NCBI RefSeq assembly: GCF_002019795.1 | Contig: NZ_KV917382.1 | Location: 1 to 64,000, forward strand | Origin: Bacillus alkalicellulosilyticus | Lineage (GTDB): Bacteria; Bacillota; Bacilli; Bacillales; Bacillaceae_F | Length of the DNA stretch: 64,000 nt | Reading direction: 5' to 3' | Part shown: in pieces, positions 8,912-17,439 of the stretch | How the letters are laid out: every line of letters begins with the position of its first letter | Numbering within the stretch: the stretch's first letter is position 1 | Notes under the pieces: generated by a model | The model's input: only the letters and a program-made list of their open reading frames with translations | Told to the model about the DNA's origin: nothing | Databases searched by the model: none | Translations under genes and position numbers: made by a program

Positions 8912-9253
8912 ATGCCTAATTCTTTGAAATTAAATGAAGTCGAAACAGAATATTACTTTAGAAGAACCTACTTTTTAATTGACTCAGACACTTATGGTGA
9001 ACTTGTTTCTTTGGCAGAGGAAAAAAAAGAAATTTATAAAGATAAAGTTAAGATTGATTGTGATTTTATTGGTGAAGGTCTCAGAGAAGTAAGATTATCT
9101 GATAATGATCTTTCAAATGAAATAAGAAAGAATGAAATCCTTAGAGAAGAATTTAAAATTAATCATTCTAGTTTTTTAACTTTAGAGGAAAAATATAAGG
9201 AAAGATTATTTGATATAACTGGTGACATTATAAATAAATTGAACCTGAATTAA
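8912..9253 (+). CDS. Hypothetical protein, 113 aa
   Basis: The ATG at 8912 follows tggagtg at good spacing. The product is charged and probably helical in its second half (NDLSNEIRKNEILREEFKIN, LTLEEKYKERL), with no signal peptide or membrane segment. I do not recognise it. It stands alone between the xre unit and leader element B, whose promoter begins immediately after its stop codon. The coding sequence is AT-rich like the flanking gap. Confidence 0.6.
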   Translation: MPNSLKLNEVETEYYFRRTYFLIDSDTYGELVSLAEEKKEIYKDKVKIDCDFIGEGLREVRLSDNDLSNEIRKNEILREEFKINHSSFLTLEEKYKERLFDITGDIINKLNLN

Positions 9254-9254
9254 G

Positions 9255-9283
9255 TTGAGTTCTCCTAGGTAGTTTGCTATAAT
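9255..9283 (+). promoter_or_regulatory. Promoter of leader element B
   Basis: TTGAGT (9255-9260) and TATAAT (9278-9283) are 17 bp apart, with an extended -10 TG at 9275-9276. Transcription would start about 9290, just before the structured leader. Confidence 0.8.
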
Positions 9284-9294
9284 CTAGGTAGATT

Positions 9295-9412
9295 TACTTT
9301 TGTTTCAACTTATTTTGCAGCCTTTTATGGCTAGCGGGTTTAATTAAACGTTGAAGTCTTTGGACTTGGTAGTTACACAACTAGTGTGCTTCCTAGACCA
9401 AAGGCTTTTTTT
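9295..9412 (+). ncRNA. Structured leader RNA, element B
   Basis: The first hairpin pairs AGCC (9319-9322) with GGCT (9329-9332), then AGCGGG (9333-9338), then a long hairpin closed by GTCTTTGG (9356-9363) and CCAAAGGC (9398-9405) with a T run to 9412. The stem bases differ from elements A, C and D but pairing is kept. It lies 65 nt before the gene at 9478. Confidence 0.75.
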
Positions 9413-9477
9413 GCGTTTTGAGGAGGTGTGGAATTAATTTAGTAGGTTAGAAAACTTTAAAGAGGGGATGAGTACAA

Positions 9478-10044
9478 ATGCAAAAGGATGGTACCTTGGA
9501 ATCACAAAACATGTACAAAATTACATGTTTTGCTGCAATAACTGAGGAAAAATTAAGTAATGCATTAAGAGCCTTACGGTTTAAAAAGACTAAAGAAGGG
9601 TATGAATGGCAATTAGACTCCGCTATATTTAAAATAATTCCTTTTGAGAATCAACCTAGAGGTAAAACTAAAGGTTTTAGAGTTTATTTCAATGGTTCTA
9701 TTGAAGGCGGAATTTATCTATTGGATACGTCTTTAGGATGGCTATCACCTAGTATTACTGGAGTAGAATATGACATGTTCCTTGAGTATTTCGATAATCG
9801 AGAGTGGGTAAAGAATTTATGTTCTAGACCGAATTATAAAACTCTTGATACAAGAGGAATTTTTCGTAAAGGGCCTGTAGGAGTAGTTGTTTCTTATGAA
9901 CACCTTAACCTACAAATAAGGGCTTCCAAAGGGAAACAGTTAAAAATATTAGATTGTCTCAGAGAGGTCGAAAAAGTACGGGAAGAATTACAACCTGTAT
10001 ATTTCGACCTCTTTTCATGTTTGGGAACGGAGGTAGCGATATGA
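9478..10044 (+). CDS. Hypothetical plasmid protein, 188 aa
   Basis: The ATG at 9478 follows agaggggatg. The product has no signal or membrane segment; its N-terminal half alternates strands and helices (MYKITCFAAITEEKLSNALR, GYEWQLDSAIFKIIPFENQP). I do not recognise a family. It is the first gene behind structured leader element B, and its stop overlaps the start of the next frame at 10041 (ATGA), so the two are translationally coupled. By analogy with the other genes behind this leader type (SSB region, ArdC-like gene) it may belong to early plasmid functions; that is inference. Confidence 0.65.
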   Translation: MQKDGTLESQNMYKITCFAAITEEKLSNALRALRFKKTKEGYEWQLDSAIFKIIPFENQPRGKTKGFRVYFNGSIEGGIYLLDTSLGWLSPSITGVEYDMFLEYFDNREWVKNLCSRPNYKTLDTRGIFRKGPVGVVVSYEHLNLQIRASKGKQLKILDCLREVEKVREELQPVYFDLFSCLGTEVAI

Positions 10045-10331
10045 TTTTTGACTTTTATACCAAGCAATCAAAATTCACCATTACAAACTCTTGTATCATC
10101 AAGGATGGTGAAGTCATTGCTGACGGATGTATATTCTTACAATAAATTTGTTTCGGATATCCCGCTTACATCGTTGTGCAAGGAGAAAATCCTTATCATC
10201 CACCAATATGTATAAGAACTAGTGAAATCATATCCATACTACCTGAACATCATTTTTTTGATGGTATGCACCAACCTCGGAAACAACCTTATGAAAAGAT
10301 TAAACAAGGAGATGACGCATGTGTTGGATAA
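10041..10331 (+). pseudogene. Small conserved-looking frame broken by one in-frame TAA
   Basis: From the ATG at 10041 (ggaggt upstream) one frame runs 96 codons to TAA at 10329 with a single internal TAA at 10143-10145. The part after the stop is clearly coding-like (GYPAYIVVQGENPYHPPICI) and ends by overlapping the next gene by 11 nt, as intact operon genes do. A CAA to TAA change would explain it. The frame may be a recent pseudogene or be read through. Function is unknown. Confidence 0.65.
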
Positions 10332-10482
10332 ACAATCTGCAAAAATCTATCGAAAAATGGTTTCTGCCAATTCAGAATATGAAGCGTTTCGCATTGCAGA
10401 ACGATTAAGTCCTGACTTGGCTAAACGAGTCCTATTAGCCTTTATCATGAATAATAAATCTTTAAGAGATACCTCAAAATAA
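10321..10482 (+). CDS. Small hypothetical protein, 53 aa
   Basis: GTG at 10321 follows aaggag at good spacing, giving MLDKQSAKIYRKMVSANSEY. A longer frame from 10222 has no ribosome binding site and is rejected. The product is helical and basic (RIAERLSPDLAKRVLLAFIM), perhaps DNA- or protein-binding. It overlaps the broken frame at 10041-10331 by 11 nt, so both belonged to one operon. No family recognised. Confidence 0.65.
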   Translation: MLDKQSAKIYRKMVSANSEYEAFRIAERLSPDLAKRVLLAFIMNNKSLRDTSK

Positions 10483-10561
10483 ATATCCCCTTTCCTAGTG
10501 AGGGAGAAGAATGAATGCTCCCAATATGCTAGGTAGGGAGCCTATTTATTAGGAGGAATGA

Positions 10562-11491
10562 ATGATGATGAAAGATTGTCAGAGTTGTAAATTTAATAAC
10601 CAATTACCAGAGTTTGAATTAAAACGTTGTAAGAAATGTTCCCGGACAGACCGCACTCTATTTGAACCTATTCCAGGTGCTGCAGATATTATGGAGAGCA
10701 TTATAGATAATGGAATGTATCCTTCCTATTCCAGAGCGAAGAAGGAAGATGAGGGTATCAAAAAAGCGATGGAAAACCGGCTAAAACATTCTGAAGTCAG
10801 ACGCCATGAATTAAAGAATACTAATCTTGTAGCAAAATTTGTACCTAAAAAGATTAGTAAAGTGGACCATCAAGGTTTAAATGAATTTCTTGATGATATG
10901 GGTCTACTTCAATTTATTGCAACGTTTGACTCAGCAAAAATAAAAAAAGATACGCTTTTACAACAGCAACTAATCGCTTATCAATTAGAGCCTACTTACT
11001 TCGTGAAACCAAATTTCAATAAGGCTGGAAATGAAAAAAATGCATTTTCATATGTAGAAGACGACTCAATGTCTTTAGAAGACTTAGCACAAACTCTAGT
11101 TCAAATAAAATCTAGGTTAGATAGCTATAAAAGTAATTATGAAAAAGCAAAAAAACAGATGATATTATGTCCTGAACTTCTTAAAAAAAAGAAAGTTTCT
11201 CACAAATATGGTTCTGTTAGTTTACTTGAGAACAACCCTGTATACGATATCCAAGCTATCTATGAAGAATTAGGTTCCGAATTTCTCATTCAATATGGAA
11301 AAGCTGATAGTTCTTTATTAGCTAAATATATTGAAAAAGGTTATTTTCCAAAATCTGCTATTGAGAAGTTTAAAACTGTCATTGATATTCGATTAGATTT
11401 TGTAGTCATGGATTTGGATACCGAGAGAAAAAATTTCGAAATATTACACTCAAAAACAATGAAAGCAGCAAGAAACTACGTCGGAGCTTAA
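10562..11491 (+). CDS. Hypothetical protein with N-terminal zinc-ribbon-like CxxC pairs
   Basis: AGGAGG at 10551 precedes three closely spaced ATG codons (10562, 10565, 10568). The 309-aa product begins CQSC and CKKC (about residues 6-9 and 23-26), spaced like a treble-clef or ribbon zinc site. The rest is mostly alpha-helical and lysine-rich with a long helical segment (LEDLAQTLVQIKSRLDSYKS, about 180-200). No family was recognised. A DNA- or RNA-binding or scaffold role is possible. It sits between the small operon and the 255-aa gene at 11536, on the same strand. Confidence 0.65.
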   Translation: MMMKDCQSCKFNNQLPEFELKRCKKCSRTDRTLFEPIPGAADIMESIIDNGMYPSYSRAKKEDEGIKKAMENRLKHSEVRRHELKNTNLVAKFVPKKISKVDHQGLNEFLDDMGLLQFIATFDSAKIKKDTLLQQQLIAYQLEPTYFVKPNFNKAGNEKNAFSYVEDDSMSLEDLAQTLVQIKSRLDSYKSNYEKAKKQMILCPELLKKKKVSHKYGSVSLLENNPVYDIQAIYEELGSEFLIQYGKADSSLLAKYIEKGYFPKSAIEKFKTVIDIRLDFVVMDLDTERKNFEILHSKTMKAARNYVGA

Positions 11492-11535
11492 GAGTAGTGG
11501 ATTATGCACTTTAATCGGAGAGAGAGGTAAAGGAT

Positions 11536-12303
11536 ATGAATTATTTAACGAAACGAAGGAAGATGATCCGTCTTGCGGAGGTAATGAATTCATTAAGAAA
11601 CAGTATGGAGCGATATTATGGTGTCAAGGGACTTGATTTTTCTTCTCTTAACTCTGTTATAAGCGATATTGCCAATCTTACCTATTACAGAAAATCAGAT
11701 GATACTAAGAAAAAGGATGCTAATGGAGTCGTTTATCAGGCTTTTATTGACTTGGCTATGGTAACGATTCGTAACTTTTTTTCTGCCCAAGTGACATTCC
11801 CATTAAAACCCGTTTTGGATAATAATGGTACTTCTATTGATTCTATTGACCATTATTTTTATGAACATGTATATACCTTTATTCATGCTCCTGAAACGGA
11901 CCATTTTGAATCTGGAAGTTTATTTACTTGTGTTTTATCTGATGAAGAAGGGAACCAATATAGCGTTCGTAAATTGTCAGATGAGAAAACGACTCACATA
12001 TATGGAATGGTTGTTGAAATAAGTGACACTTCCTATGTGATAAGTGATCTATTAAAATCTTTTAATTGTGGAATGTACACGATTAAAAGAGAAGGAGACA
12101 CGAAAACATATCGTTTTGATATAAGAAACGCATACCATTTTAGATTATCTTGGTATACCCACGATGACGAACATCCATTGTTGGACAATAATCTTGGGAT
12201 AACAAGAATCAATGAAAGCGACATAGGTATAGAACCAGCCTGTTACTCTTGTGGTGATGGTGGGTGTCTTTCCTGTCACCCAGAATGGTTTGTTAGTATA
12301 TAG
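11536..12303 (+). CDS. Hypothetical protein with C-terminal CxxC pairs
   Basis: ATG at 11536 follows ggagagagg. The 255-aa product has no signal peptide or membrane helix. Its C-terminus carries CYSCGDGGCLSCH, two CxxC pairs with a His that should bind zinc; the preceding gene has a zinc site at its N-terminus. The central part is beta-rich. I do not recognise the family. The gene is followed by a strong terminator, so it ends this transcription unit. Confidence 0.65.
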   Translation: MNYLTKRRKMIRLAEVMNSLRNSMERYYGVKGLDFSSLNSVISDIANLTYYRKSDDTKKKDANGVVYQAFIDLAMVTIRNFFSAQVTFPLKPVLDNNGTSIDSIDHYFYEHVYTFIHAPETDHFESGSLFTCVLSDEEGNQYSVRKLSDEKTTHIYGMVVEISDTSYVISDLLKSFNCGMYTIKREGDTKTYRFDIRNAYHFRLSWYTHDDEHPLLDNNLGITRINESDIGIEPACYSCGDGGCLSCHPEWFVSI

Positions 12304-12334
12304 GATTTGAGTATTTTATTAAATCAACATGAAG

Positions 12335-12365
12335 AAAAAGGCTAATATATCATTAGCCTTTTTCT
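12335..12365 (+). terminator. Rho-independent terminator
   Basis: AAAAAGGCTAAT (12335-12346) pairs with ATTAGCCTTTTT (12352-12363). Confidence 0.9.
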
Positions 12366-12387
12366 CGTAGTTTAAGGAGGATATTAA

Positions 12388-12588
12388 ATGAAAATTAGAC
12401 CTGATAGTTTAAAGTGGGTTCACCAATATGCTCTCTATCTTAATGGTTTATATAATGAGTTAGCTTTGTATCAAGAAATAGAGGGTTTAACTTACCAGCA
12501 GGCAATCGACTTAAAATGTTGCATTCAAAAACAACAGAAAATAACCACTATTTACACAGATGGCTTGTACACCATTGTTAAAGAGTAA
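12388..12588 (+). CDS. Hypothetical protein, 66 aa
   Basis: ATG at 12388 follows aaggagg with ideal spacing. The product is a small soluble protein (MKIRPDSLKWVHQYALYLNG...), probably helical, without recognisable motifs. It is directly behind a terminator and 54 bp or less ahead of the next gene, so the two form a short unit. Confidence 0.6.
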   Translation: MKIRPDSLKWVHQYALYLNGLYNELALYQEIEGLTYQQAIDLKCCIQKQQKITTIYTDGLYTIVKE

Positions 12589-12641
12589 GGGCTATGAGGA
12601 AAGCAAATTTGATAGATTACTTAGCGAAGGAGACAGATAGA

Positions 12642-12899
12642 ATGAAGAATAAAAAACTTAAGGTAAAGAAGATTTATAGAATTTTTGACAGTGTGTTTTT
12701 TACCAAAAGAGATGCAAAGGTAATTCAAGAAGGTTGGGAACATAAAGAAAAGATTTATACTTTATGGGCCATTGTTGAACATCCAGCAAAAGAAACGAAG
12801 TTAGATGGAATTAACTATGGTATTCCCGTTTCAGAGGTTGACCTATTTGTTAGTAAAGAGGCTGCTATCGAAGAATTAAAAGACATAACTGAAGAGTAA
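12642..12899 (+). CDS. Hypothetical protein, 85 aa
   Basis: The frame opens at ATG 12594, but that start has no ribosome binding site; the in-frame ATG at 12642 lies 9 nt after AAGGAG and is preferred. The product (MKNKKLKVKKIYRIFDSVFF...) is a small alpha/beta protein with a lysine-rich N-terminus and no signal. No family recognised. A strong terminator follows. Confidence 0.6.
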   Translation: MKNKKLKVKKIYRIFDSVFFTKRDAKVIQEGWEHKEKIYTLWAIVEHPAKETKLDGINYGIPVSEVDLFVSKEAAIEELKDITEE

Positions 12900-12903
12900 T
12901 AAT

Positions 12904-12941
12904 AAAAGCCAAAGTTCTCATAATTGAGAATTTTGGCTTTT
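12904..12941 (+). terminator. Rho-independent terminator
   Basis: A 17-bp stem, AAAAGCCAAAGTTCTCA (12904-12920) with TGAGAATTTTGGCTTTT (12925-12941), contains one G-T wobble. It lies just before the ribosome binding site of the next gene and might also work as a leader attenuator for it. Confidence 0.8.
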
Positions 12942-12963
12942 GAATTATAGGAGGACGAAAATT

Positions 12964-13212
12964 TTGAGAAAACAAGGACAACTAAAATGGACAGATTTGC
13001 ACCTTAATTGGACATATAAAATAGTAACCGGTGATAAGCAATTCATAGGAAAGTTAATTTGGGTTCAACCAGGTTTAGATGTTTATGATGAACCAGAATT
13101 CTTTCTGTTTAGACTTGGAAACGAAAGTGTTTTTGAGATACACCACTACGAATTTAATGAAATCTATCATCTCATGATGACAAAAATTCCTTGGAATCTG
13201 AGAAAAGTGTAA
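12964..13212 (+). CDS. Hypothetical protein, 82 aa
   Basis: TTG at 12964 lies 8 nt after aggagg; the in-frame TTG at 12940 would overlap that ribosome binding site. The 82-aa product (MRKQGQLKWTDLHLNWTYKI...) appears all-beta with a C-terminal helix. No family recognised. It stands alone between terminator 12904 and the promoter at 13340. Confidence 0.6.
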   Translation: MRKQGQLKWTDLHLNWTYKIVTGDKQFIGKLIWVQPGLDVYDEPEFFLFRLGNESVFEIHHYEFNEIYHLMMTKIPWNLRKV

Positions 13213-13339
13213 GAGGGTTAATGCTTGAAGAACAGGATTATTCCAAGACAACTTCTTGACCACTCTTCGAATTTATGTAAATTATCTACCAGCCCAACCC
13301 TAATCAGAGATAATCTATGTAAATAATAAAGATTCTTTA

Positions 13340-13390
13340 TTGACTAAACAATTGAGAAGTCATACAATAATGTTAACAATGTTGTTGACA
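13340..13390 (+). promoter_or_regulatory. Promoter with downstream imperfect inverted repeat
   Basis: TTGACT (13340-13345) and TACAAT (13363-13368) are 17 bp apart, the best sigma-A promoter of this region. Just downstream GTTAACA and TGTTGAC (about 13372-13389) form an imperfect inverted repeat, a possible operator for the DUF1413 gene. Confidence 0.7.
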
Positions 13391-13405
13391 CGGAGGAGGA
13401 TTATT

Positions 13406-13636
13406 ATGCTGAATCAATTATTGGATAAGGTATTAGAGGAGCTAGATGGTTTAAAAAGTGGAGAAGAATTTCTGATAAAAGAACTTTTCAAGGGGTATGA
13501 ATGGAACCGTCTTGAAATTAATGTAAGGAGGAATTTGGGGATATATTTTTTAAATCTAGTCAACACAAATGACGAACTGGGTATTGAAGTATTAGAAAAA
13601 ACCTCTTCAAATCAACAAAAATATAAAAAGTTGTAA
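13406..13636 (+). CDS. DUF1413-like small protein
   Basis: ATG at 13406 follows ggaggagga; the longer frame from 13340 overlaps the promoter. The 76-aa product (LNQLLDKVLEELDGLKSGEE, then FLIKELFKGYEWNRLEINVR) matches the DUF1413 pattern of small proteins frequent on mobile elements, function unknown. The matching core is LKSGEEFLIKELF and the Leu/Arg-rich middle. It has its own promoter. It directly precedes the methyltransferase island but is separated from it by a weak hairpin (GTTAAAG 13644-13650 with CTTTAAC 13664-13670). Confidence 0.7.
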   Translation: MLNQLLDKVLEELDGLKSGEEFLIKELFKGYEWNRLEINVRRNLGIYFLNLVNTNDELGIEVLEKTSSNQQKYKKL

Positions 13637-13710
13637 TGCAAGGGTTAAAGTTGTCAACAAATGCTTTAACTCAGAATAGATGAGAAATAATATCAGAGGT
13701 GTGCGATAAA

Positions 13711-14976
13711 TTGGAGAATATTTCAGATAGTATTTTTACAAATAAAGAAACTGGTTATTGGGATTTTAAAAATGTATATTCCATAGGTATTCACAAAATT
13801 GTTGACTACCCAGCAACAATGGTACCCGATATGCAATATGAGTTAATCAAGACCTTAATAGAAAATGATAGGACAATTAAAAATATCTTGGACCCATTTC
13901 ATGGATCTGGCGTTACACTTGTAGAATCAAAATCACAAGGCATTCAACCTATCGGGATCGATATTAATCCTCTAGCACACTTAATTACAAAAGTTAAGCT
14001 AGAAGGGGTTAATAAAATTGAATTAAAAAAATGCACTTCAAAAATTACTATTAAATTAAAAGAAAAAAATCTTCATTTTAGAGAACATTATTTTAAGAAT
14101 ATTCATAAATGGTTTCGCCCAGATATCATAATTGATTTGAGCAAATTGAAATATGTAATTGAGTCTATTGAAGTTGCAAATGTAAGAAGATATTACTGGG
14201 TTTGTCTAATAAATGTAATAAAAAAATACAGTAATACTAGGAATACTACATTTAAACTACATATAAAAAGTCAAGATGATATCTCTAGCCTAAAAAATAA
14301 CGTAATTAACGATTTCCTTAGAGCGGTAAACACAAATTTTAAATTCCTGCCTGATTATTCCAGAAAAAACAAGTATGAGCTAATGTTAGGTGATTCCATA
14401 GAAATCTTAAAAAAGTATACAGATGAATCTTTTGATTTAATATGTACATCACCACCTTATGGAGATAATGCAACGACTGTAACTTATGGGCAATATTCTA
14501 TTTTGCCCATTTATTGGATAAAACACAAAGACATGGGTATAAAGAAGTGTGCTTTGAAATTAATTGAAACATACTCGAGTATTGATTCTTTCAGTCTAGG
14601 CGGAAAAAAGAAAAGTGAAGAAATTGTAGAATCACAAATACTATTAGATTATCTAAAATCAATTAATGAATCAAAACAAAAAAAAGTAATTAATTTTTTC
14701 TTGGACTATAGTGAATGCCTCAATGAACTTACCCGCGTTTTACGATATAACAAATGTATTGTTATTACATTAGGGAATCGAAGGGTAGATAATAAGCAAG
14801 TTCCCTTGGTAGAATTCACAAAACATTATTTGCAATCAAGAGGGTTTATAATTATTGCAGACTTGGAAAGAGAAATTCCTTACAAACGTATGCCCAAAAA
14901 AGTATCGAGAGTGGCAGATAGCGCTGTCGATTCAATGAATCAAGAACATGTATTAATAGCAAAAAAGATGGGGTGA
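13711..14976 (+). CDS. Site-specific DNA methyltransferase (N4-cytosine/N6-adenine type)
   Basis: TTG at 13711 lies 10 nt after agaggtg; the GTG at 13699 falls within that ribosome binding site. The 421-aa product has an AdoMet-binding motif I, DPFHGSGVTLVESK, at about residues 55-68, followed by GIDINPLAHL (motif II region), and a catalytic motif IV, CTSPPYGDN, about residues 247-255. The order motif I, long variable part, SPPY suggests the target recognition domain lies between. It modifies DNA bases using AdoMet. No restriction endonuclease is visible nearby; instead it starts an AT-rich three-gene cluster with a GHKL ATPase and a receiver-like protein that probably acts as a defence module. 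Confidence 0.8.
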   Translation: MENISDSIFTNKETGYWDFKNVYSIGIHKIVDYPATMVPDMQYELIKTLIENDRTIKNILDPFHGSGVTLVESKSQGIQPIGIDINPLAHLITKVKLEGVNKIELKKCTSKITIKLKEKNLHFREHYFKNIHKWFRPDIIIDLSKLKYVIESIEVANVRRYYWVCLINVIKKYSNTRNTTFKLHIKSQDDISSLKNNVINDFLRAVNTNFKFLPDYSRKNKYELMLGDSIEILKKYTDESFDLICTSPPYGDNATTVTYGQYSILPIYWIKHKDMGIKKCALKLIETYSSIDSFSLGGKKKSEEIVESQILLDYLKSINESKQKKVINFFLDYSECLNELTRVLRYNKCIVITLGNRRVDNKQVPLVEFTKHYLQSRGFIIIADLEREIPYKRMPKKVSRVADSAVDSMNQEHVLIAKKMG

Positions 14977-14980
14977 TATT

Positions 14981-17434
14981 TTGAAGAAAACTAAATTGTC
15001 TATGGACTCTAGAATAATTAGTCATCTCGGTGAAGCATTAATTTCGGATGAAAAAATTGCACTTTTAGAATTAATTAAAAATTCCTCTGACGCAGACTCT
15101 TTAAATTGTAATATCGAAATTGATACGCATTTCCAATCTCAACATGGATTTGGTCGAATAATTCTAGAGGATAACGGGAACGGAATGAATCCATTTATTA
15201 TTGAAAATGCTTTTTTAAGAATAGCATCTTCATTTAAAATAAGACAGCAAAAAATATCACCAATATATAAAAGATTAGCGTTAGGTAGCAAAGGAATTGG
15301 CCGATTATCTCTTAATCAATTAGGAAGTTATGTTGAAGTTGAAACAAAGTTAAATACAGAAATATTTGATTATGTAACTAATCTTAAAGAATATTTTGGA
15401 ACAGATGATATCACAGCTTTGATAAAAGAAAATGAGAATAAATATTTTAAATTTAGCATCAATTGGTTAGATTTTAATAATTCTATTAAATTGGAAGATA
15501 TAGATATTGAAATTCAAGAATACGATTCAACAAACAAGTTATTCTGCAAAAAAACACATGGGACTAAGATAACTGTGTATGGCTTAAAAGGAATCTCTTT
15601 TTGGGAACATAAAAACACAAAAAAAGAACTAGAAAAAGATGTATTATCATTCATTAATCCTTTTTTATCTGAAAAGTTTAACTTCAAAGTGAAGATTGAT
15701 TTAAATAAAGAAATATTTAGGAATGATTTATATGATAAAAAAAGGCTAAAGAATATTAGTGATGTAACAACCTCATTTTGGTACTTTTCTACAGAAAAAA
15801 GATTAAAGATACATGTTAAAAGGAACCCACAATACATTAAATTTTTAATTGATAAACTATTAGAAAGAATGGACATTGCGGAATTTGAGCTAGTCAATTC
15901 CAATATAGATTACCAACATTTTTATGACGAATTTTGCGAAGACAATATTGAATTTTTACTTAATAGAGATTCAATGAACAAAAAAATTCCTGAAGCTAAA
16001 ATAAATGTCTTATTCGTAAATGAAGATAATGAATTTCTGTTACCTGGAGATTTTGAAGGTAAGTTTTATGGATTCAATAGAGATTCAAAGAATACTGTAC
16101 CAAAAACTGAAATTAAGAACCTCTTAGATAACATTTCTGGTGTAAAAATGTACCGAAACAACTTTAGGGTATTCCCTTATGGAGAGAAAGATTGGTTAGA
16201 ATTGGGGAAAAAAAGTCAAATGCAGATTAACAATATTTATAGGCCTAGTAATACTACTGGATATGTCTATATTGACGGTGATGAGAATTTAGAAAAACTT
16301 AAAGAACTTACAAACAGAGAAGGCCTTATACTAGATGAATACGGGAAAAATTTTCTGTTTATTATGCGCGATATAATAGCTCATTTGGCTGCGGAATTTG
16401 ATAATAACCTTAGAAAAAATTTAAATATCCCAAAATCAAAAAGAAATGCTTCAAATGTTGATGATGTCCTAGATTTAAAAACTATAAGGTTTATAAAAAA
16501 AGAAGATCCTTTTAAAAAGACAACAAATAGTGTGAATTCTGTAAAGAAACACTTTGAAGAAAGGCTAAACAACCTAAAAATTAAAATAACTACTGAAGAT
16601 GATAAAAAAGAAATCAACAAATTGTCCACACTGGTTGAAGAAAACTTCTCTGTAATAAAAAGTAATCTAAATGAAATTGCCACGGTTAAGGACAAAAGAG
16701 TTGTCCAATTCGAATTAGAACAAGAAAATTTAAGAAAATTCTATCCAGTTATTGGTGCTACTATAGTTGCTGAAACATTATCTCATGAAATAATAAGACT
16801 ATCTAACAATATTAAATATAGCTCTTTACAAATTAGAGGTTTAATTGGGAAAGAGCCTCTAAAAATACAAAATGATTCAATTATCAATAATCTTAATATA
16901 ATAGACTCTAATACAAAATTTTTAAGTCGTTATGCCTCTTTATTAGATGTGAATTCATATTCTAAAAGACGAAGATATGAAAATGAAGATTTAAAAAATC
17001 ATGTACAAACAATTTTTTCTGAGAGTCCCTTATTAAATTATAAAGATGAAATTATTGCTTTAAAAATCTCAGGAGAAGGCTTTCAGAGAAAGATAGTTAA
17101 GGAAGGATTTAGCATTATTATAGAAAATTTAATAATCAATTCAGTATATTGGTTAGAAAAAATGAATATAAAAAATCCCACAATATATATAGAATTTAAT
17201 TCAGAAAAACAAAGTATTAAATTTTGGGATAATGGATATGGCATCCACCCAAATATATCCGAAACATTATTTGAACCATTTAGTACCAACAAACCCCATG
17301 GTGAGGGAAGAGGTATGGGATTATTCATTGTCAAAGAATTGTTAAAAGAAATTAATGGTGATATCACACTTTTAAAGGACTTAAATGCTTTTAATAATAA
17401 ATTCATCTTGGAAATTGATTTTGTAGAGGAGTGA
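14981..17434 (+). CDS. Double-GHKL ATPase / histidine-kinase-like sensor
   Basis: TTG at 14981 begins 5 nt after the methyltransferase stop. The 817-aa product has two GHKL (HSP90-like) ATP-binding domains. The N-terminal one shows ELIKNSSDAD (30-39), DNGNGM (64-69) and GSKGIGRLS (102-110), resembling the MORC/MutL-type GHKL domains known from restriction-linked operons. The C-terminal one shows ENLIINSVYW (715-724), DNGYGI (750-755) and GEGRGMGLF (774-782). Between them TLSHEIIRLSNNI places His602 like the phospho-acceptor of a HisKA dimerisation helix. I infer a sensor that binds something through its N-terminal half and signals by phosphotransfer to the next gene product. It overlaps that frame's upstream end. 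Confidence 0.75.
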   Translation: MKKTKLSMDSRIISHLGEALISDEKIALLELIKNSSDADSLNCNIEIDTHFQSQHGFGRIILEDNGNGMNPFIIENAFLRIASSFKIRQQKISPIYKRLALGSKGIGRLSLNQLGSYVEVETKLNTEIFDYVTNLKEYFGTDDITALIKENENKYFKFSINWLDFNNSIKLEDIDIEIQEYDSTNKLFCKKTHGTKITVYGLKGISFWEHKNTKKELEKDVLSFINPFLSEKFNFKVKIDLNKEIFRNDLYDKKRLKNISDVTTSFWYFSTEKRLKIHVKRNPQYIKFLIDKLLERMDIAEFELVNSNIDYQHFYDEFCEDNIEFLLNRDSMNKKIPEAKINVLFVNEDNEFLLPGDFEGKFYGFNRDSKNTVPKTEIKNLLDNISGVKMYRNNFRVFPYGEKDWLELGKKSQMQINNIYRPSNTTGYVYIDGDENLEKLKELTNREGLILDEYGKNFLFIMRDIIAHLAAEFDNNLRKNLNIPKSKRNASNVDDVLDLKTIRFIKKEDPFKKTTNSVNSVKKHFEERLNNLKIKITTEDDKKEINKLSTLVEENFSVIKSNLNEIATVKDKRVVQFELEQENLRKFYPVIGATIVAETLSHEIIRLSNNIKYSSLQIRGLIGKEPLKIQNDSIINNLNIIDSNTKFLSRYASLLDVNSYSKRRRYENEDLKNHVQTIFSESPLLNYKDEIIALKISGEGFQRKIVKEGFSIIIENLIINSVYWLEKMNIKNPTIYIEFNSEKQSIKFWDNGYGIHPNISETLFEPFSTNKPHGEGRGMGLFIVKELLKEINGDITLLKDLNAFNNKFILEIDFVEE

Positions 17435-17439
17435 TCAAA

